DNA of 41,263 nucleotides from Chloroflexota bacterium (GTDB lineage: Bacteria > Chloroflexota > Limnocylindria > Limnocylindrales > CSP1-4): positions 1 through 41,263 of the forward strand of contig VEOW01000236.1 in assembly GCA_012026785.1 (NCBI GenBank). Direction: 5' to 3'. The notes beneath the pieces were generated by a model. The model was given only the letters and a program-made list of their open reading frames with translations, was not told where the DNA came from and did no database searches. The position numbers were made by a program, and so were the translations under genes. Positions 40,110 to 41,263 of the stretch are shown one piece after another; positions within the stretch are counted from its first letter, which is position 1; each line of letters opens with the position of its first letter.

Positions 40110-40763
40110 ATGGTTCAAGCCCTGCCGAACGCCGCACGGGAGACGATCGAGACGCTCGCCGGGACTGCTCGACTTAGCGCGGTCGGTCCCGGCGACGTGG
40201 TCATCCGTCAGGGCGAGACGATCCCGTTCACGCTCGTAATCCGTGGCTACGGGGCGTTTCGTCGCACGACGACCGACGGACGGCAGCTCGTCCTGGGCAT
40301 CGCCAGCCCCGGCTGGCTGGTCGGTCACCCGGGGATCGCCGGTCGCTCGGCCAGCCTGGCTCTGGTGGCGATCACCCCGGCCACAGTCGCCCGCTGGAGC
40401 GGGAGGGACGTGCGTGCGCTCGTGCTGGCTGATCCCGGTCTCGCGATCAGCGTGATCGACACGATGGCGCGGTTCTGGGGGATGTCCCATGAGCGGCTCG
40501 ATGGCTTCATTCACCAGGAGGCCCGCGGTCGCGTGCTCCGCGTCTTGGCCACGTATGCCGACCTGTTCTCTGCGACCGGTTGGGAGTCACTCCCAACTAC
40601 CGACGGATTGCGCAGGGCGGCTGGATGGGAACGCCTCCGATGTCGTCGTCCCCGGTGCTCCCCGAGGAGTGACGGCGGCCGCCGGTCGACGGCGACGAAT
40701 ACACAAAACAATACACTTAACCCTACTTCCCATCAGGCATCGTCGGCGCTAGGGGCTGAGTAG
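40110..40763 (+). CDS. Crp/Fnr-family regulator, C-terminus doubtful
   Basis: A frame of 217 codons. Residues about 8-120 are a cyclic-nucleotide-binding-type beta-roll (LSAVGPGDVVIRQGETIPFT, VIRGYGAFRRTTTDGRQLVL), followed by the dimer helix (MSHERLDGFIHQEARGRVLRVLATYADL). The expected winged-helix (LTRxxLAxxxGTSRxxxxRxL) is absent in this frame, which becomes Arg/Pro-rich (RLRCRRPRCSPRS). The neighbouring frame has GWMGTPPMSSSPVL from 40622, reminiscent of the HTH, so a frameshift near 40615-40625 is possible. ATG 40110 starts it, divergent from the broken gene at 40020. It may not be functional. Confidence 0.65.
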   Translation: MVQALPNAARETIETLAGTARLSAVGPGDVVIRQGETIPFTLVIRGYGAFRRTTTDGRQLVLGIASPGWLVGHPGIAGRSASLALVAITPATVARWSGRDVRALVLADPGLAISVIDTMARFWGMSHERLDGFIHQEARGRVLRVLATYADLFSATGWESLPTTDGLRRAAGWERLRCRRPRCSPRSDGGRRSTATNTQNNTLNPTSHQASSALGAE

Positions 40764-41211
40764 GCGGCCAGGCCCCTGAGTTCGTACCTCGTACGGCCCG
40801 GCCGCCGCCATCGCCCTCTTGGGCAGTGGAGGAGTCCTCCGGCACGGGCTCCCGCGGCGCAAGTCGCGAATCTGACCAGCGCCGGCGCCGGGGTCATGTT
40901 GACCACCGGCGGCAGCCGCACCTTTCCAACCACACAGAGACGCTGCTAATCGCGCTTCCTCTCGATGCGCGATCGATGGCGAGGCGCGCCGACCGCTCAT
41001 CGCGAGCGGGCGGAGCTCCGGCCGGACCTGTGACGACCGTTCCCGAGGACGACTCCTCGAACGATCCGAACGCCGGTCGGCTCCGCTCCTCGACGGGCGG
41101 TGGCGCGACCGGCTCGGGATTCGTTCGGGCTCCTCGTCGACGGCCAGTCTCGTCCGATCTGGGCTTCGCTCGTTCGGGTGGCGGACCTACGTCCGCGCCG
41201 GAACGGAGGTG
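40764..41211. other. Region without recognised gene
   Basis: 448 bases. Open frames are present on both strands but have Arg/Ser/Gly-rich products with no domain. An AT-richer stretch (ATACACAAAACAATACACTT) lies just before, at about 40697-40716, inside the doubtful Crp tail. I see no tRNA, repeat array or terminator. Confidence 0.5.
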
Positions 41212-41263
41212 ATGTCCAGGAAAGGACGACTTCTGAGCCGGCGGCGAGCGCGCCCGCCGGTGC
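41212..41263 (+). CDS. Possible start of a gene cut by the window end
   Basis: ATG 41212 follows GGAGG by two bases and the frame stays open to the end (MSRKGRLLSRRRARPPV). Basic N-terminus, compatible with a signal or membrane-anchor start. Too short to identify; the close spacing of the ribosome-binding site lowers confidence. Confidence 0.3.
   Translation, partial: MSRKGRLLSRRRARPPV

Noticed and set aside
40826-41212. A 128-codon plus-strand frame near the window end
   Set aside because: Ser/Arg/Gly-rich product without hydrophobic core, domain or ribosome-binding site.

Overview
This is a GC-rich (roughly 70% G+C) bacterial chromosome segment with no rRNA, tRNA, CRISPR array or insertion sequence that I can see. 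Gene content (A1-type cytochrome oxidase, scattered Complex I genes, an archaeal-type GAPDH, many cupredoxins, an alpha-glucan phosphorylase) fits a free-living aerobic bacterium. My best guess is Chloroflexota, but this is inference from protein style and not proven here.

Layout. 2-4111: cytochrome c oxidase operon (coxB partial, a 48-residue Met-rich lipoprotein, coxA, coxC, a small membrane protein, a rhodanese lipoprotein). 4289-4567: a heavy-metal-associated (HMA)-like small protein. 4632-7943 (minus): nuoB, then a geranylgeranyl-reductase-type flavoprotein, an unknown small protein and a methyltransferase, plausibly quinone or isoprenoid-lipid modification. 8094-11334: TetR regulator plus MMPL exporter. 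11455-12789: type II (archaeal) GAPDH plus a second HMA-like protein lacking cysteines. 12943-18542: DUF4396 membrane protein, PRC-barrel protein, and a minus-strand operon with glycogen phosphorylase, thioesterase and membrane protein. 18781-21981 (minus): nuoL and an Lgt-like fusion protein. 22180-24569 and 25719-30406: two copper-handling clusters (four cupredoxin-like proteins, CsoR-like regulator, CcdA-like thiol transporter, Lgt, His-rich protein, Cu+ ATPase, TRASH/YHS-like protein), separated by a minus-strand LysM/M23 peptidase. 30826-35765: a mercury-resistance locus with divergent merR, a DUF3237-like gene, a reduced MerF-like transporter, a free-standing cytosolic HMA protein, merA, a second disulfide-reductase-type flavoprotein and merB. 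35762-39602: GNAT acetyltransferase and an ABC-2 exporter under a divergent TetR regulator. 39623-41263: a frameshifted NTF2-like gene, a Crp-like regulator with a damaged C-terminus, and a gene-poor end.

The most unusual signal is regulatory. Ten places, nearly all immediately upstream of genes or operons, carry three or four direct repeats of CTCA-N7 with an exact 11-bp period, always in the same orientation relative to the downstream gene. They precede the reductase operon, tetR-mmpL, GAPDH, the PRC-barrel gene, glycogen phosphorylase, the two copper operons, the Cu+ ATPase, the M23 peptidase and an HMA gene. This looks like the binding site of one OmpR/PhoB-family response regulator that links copper handling, envelope and carbon-storage genes. 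A second, unrelated 18-bp element is shared by the upstream regions of nuoB and nuoL.
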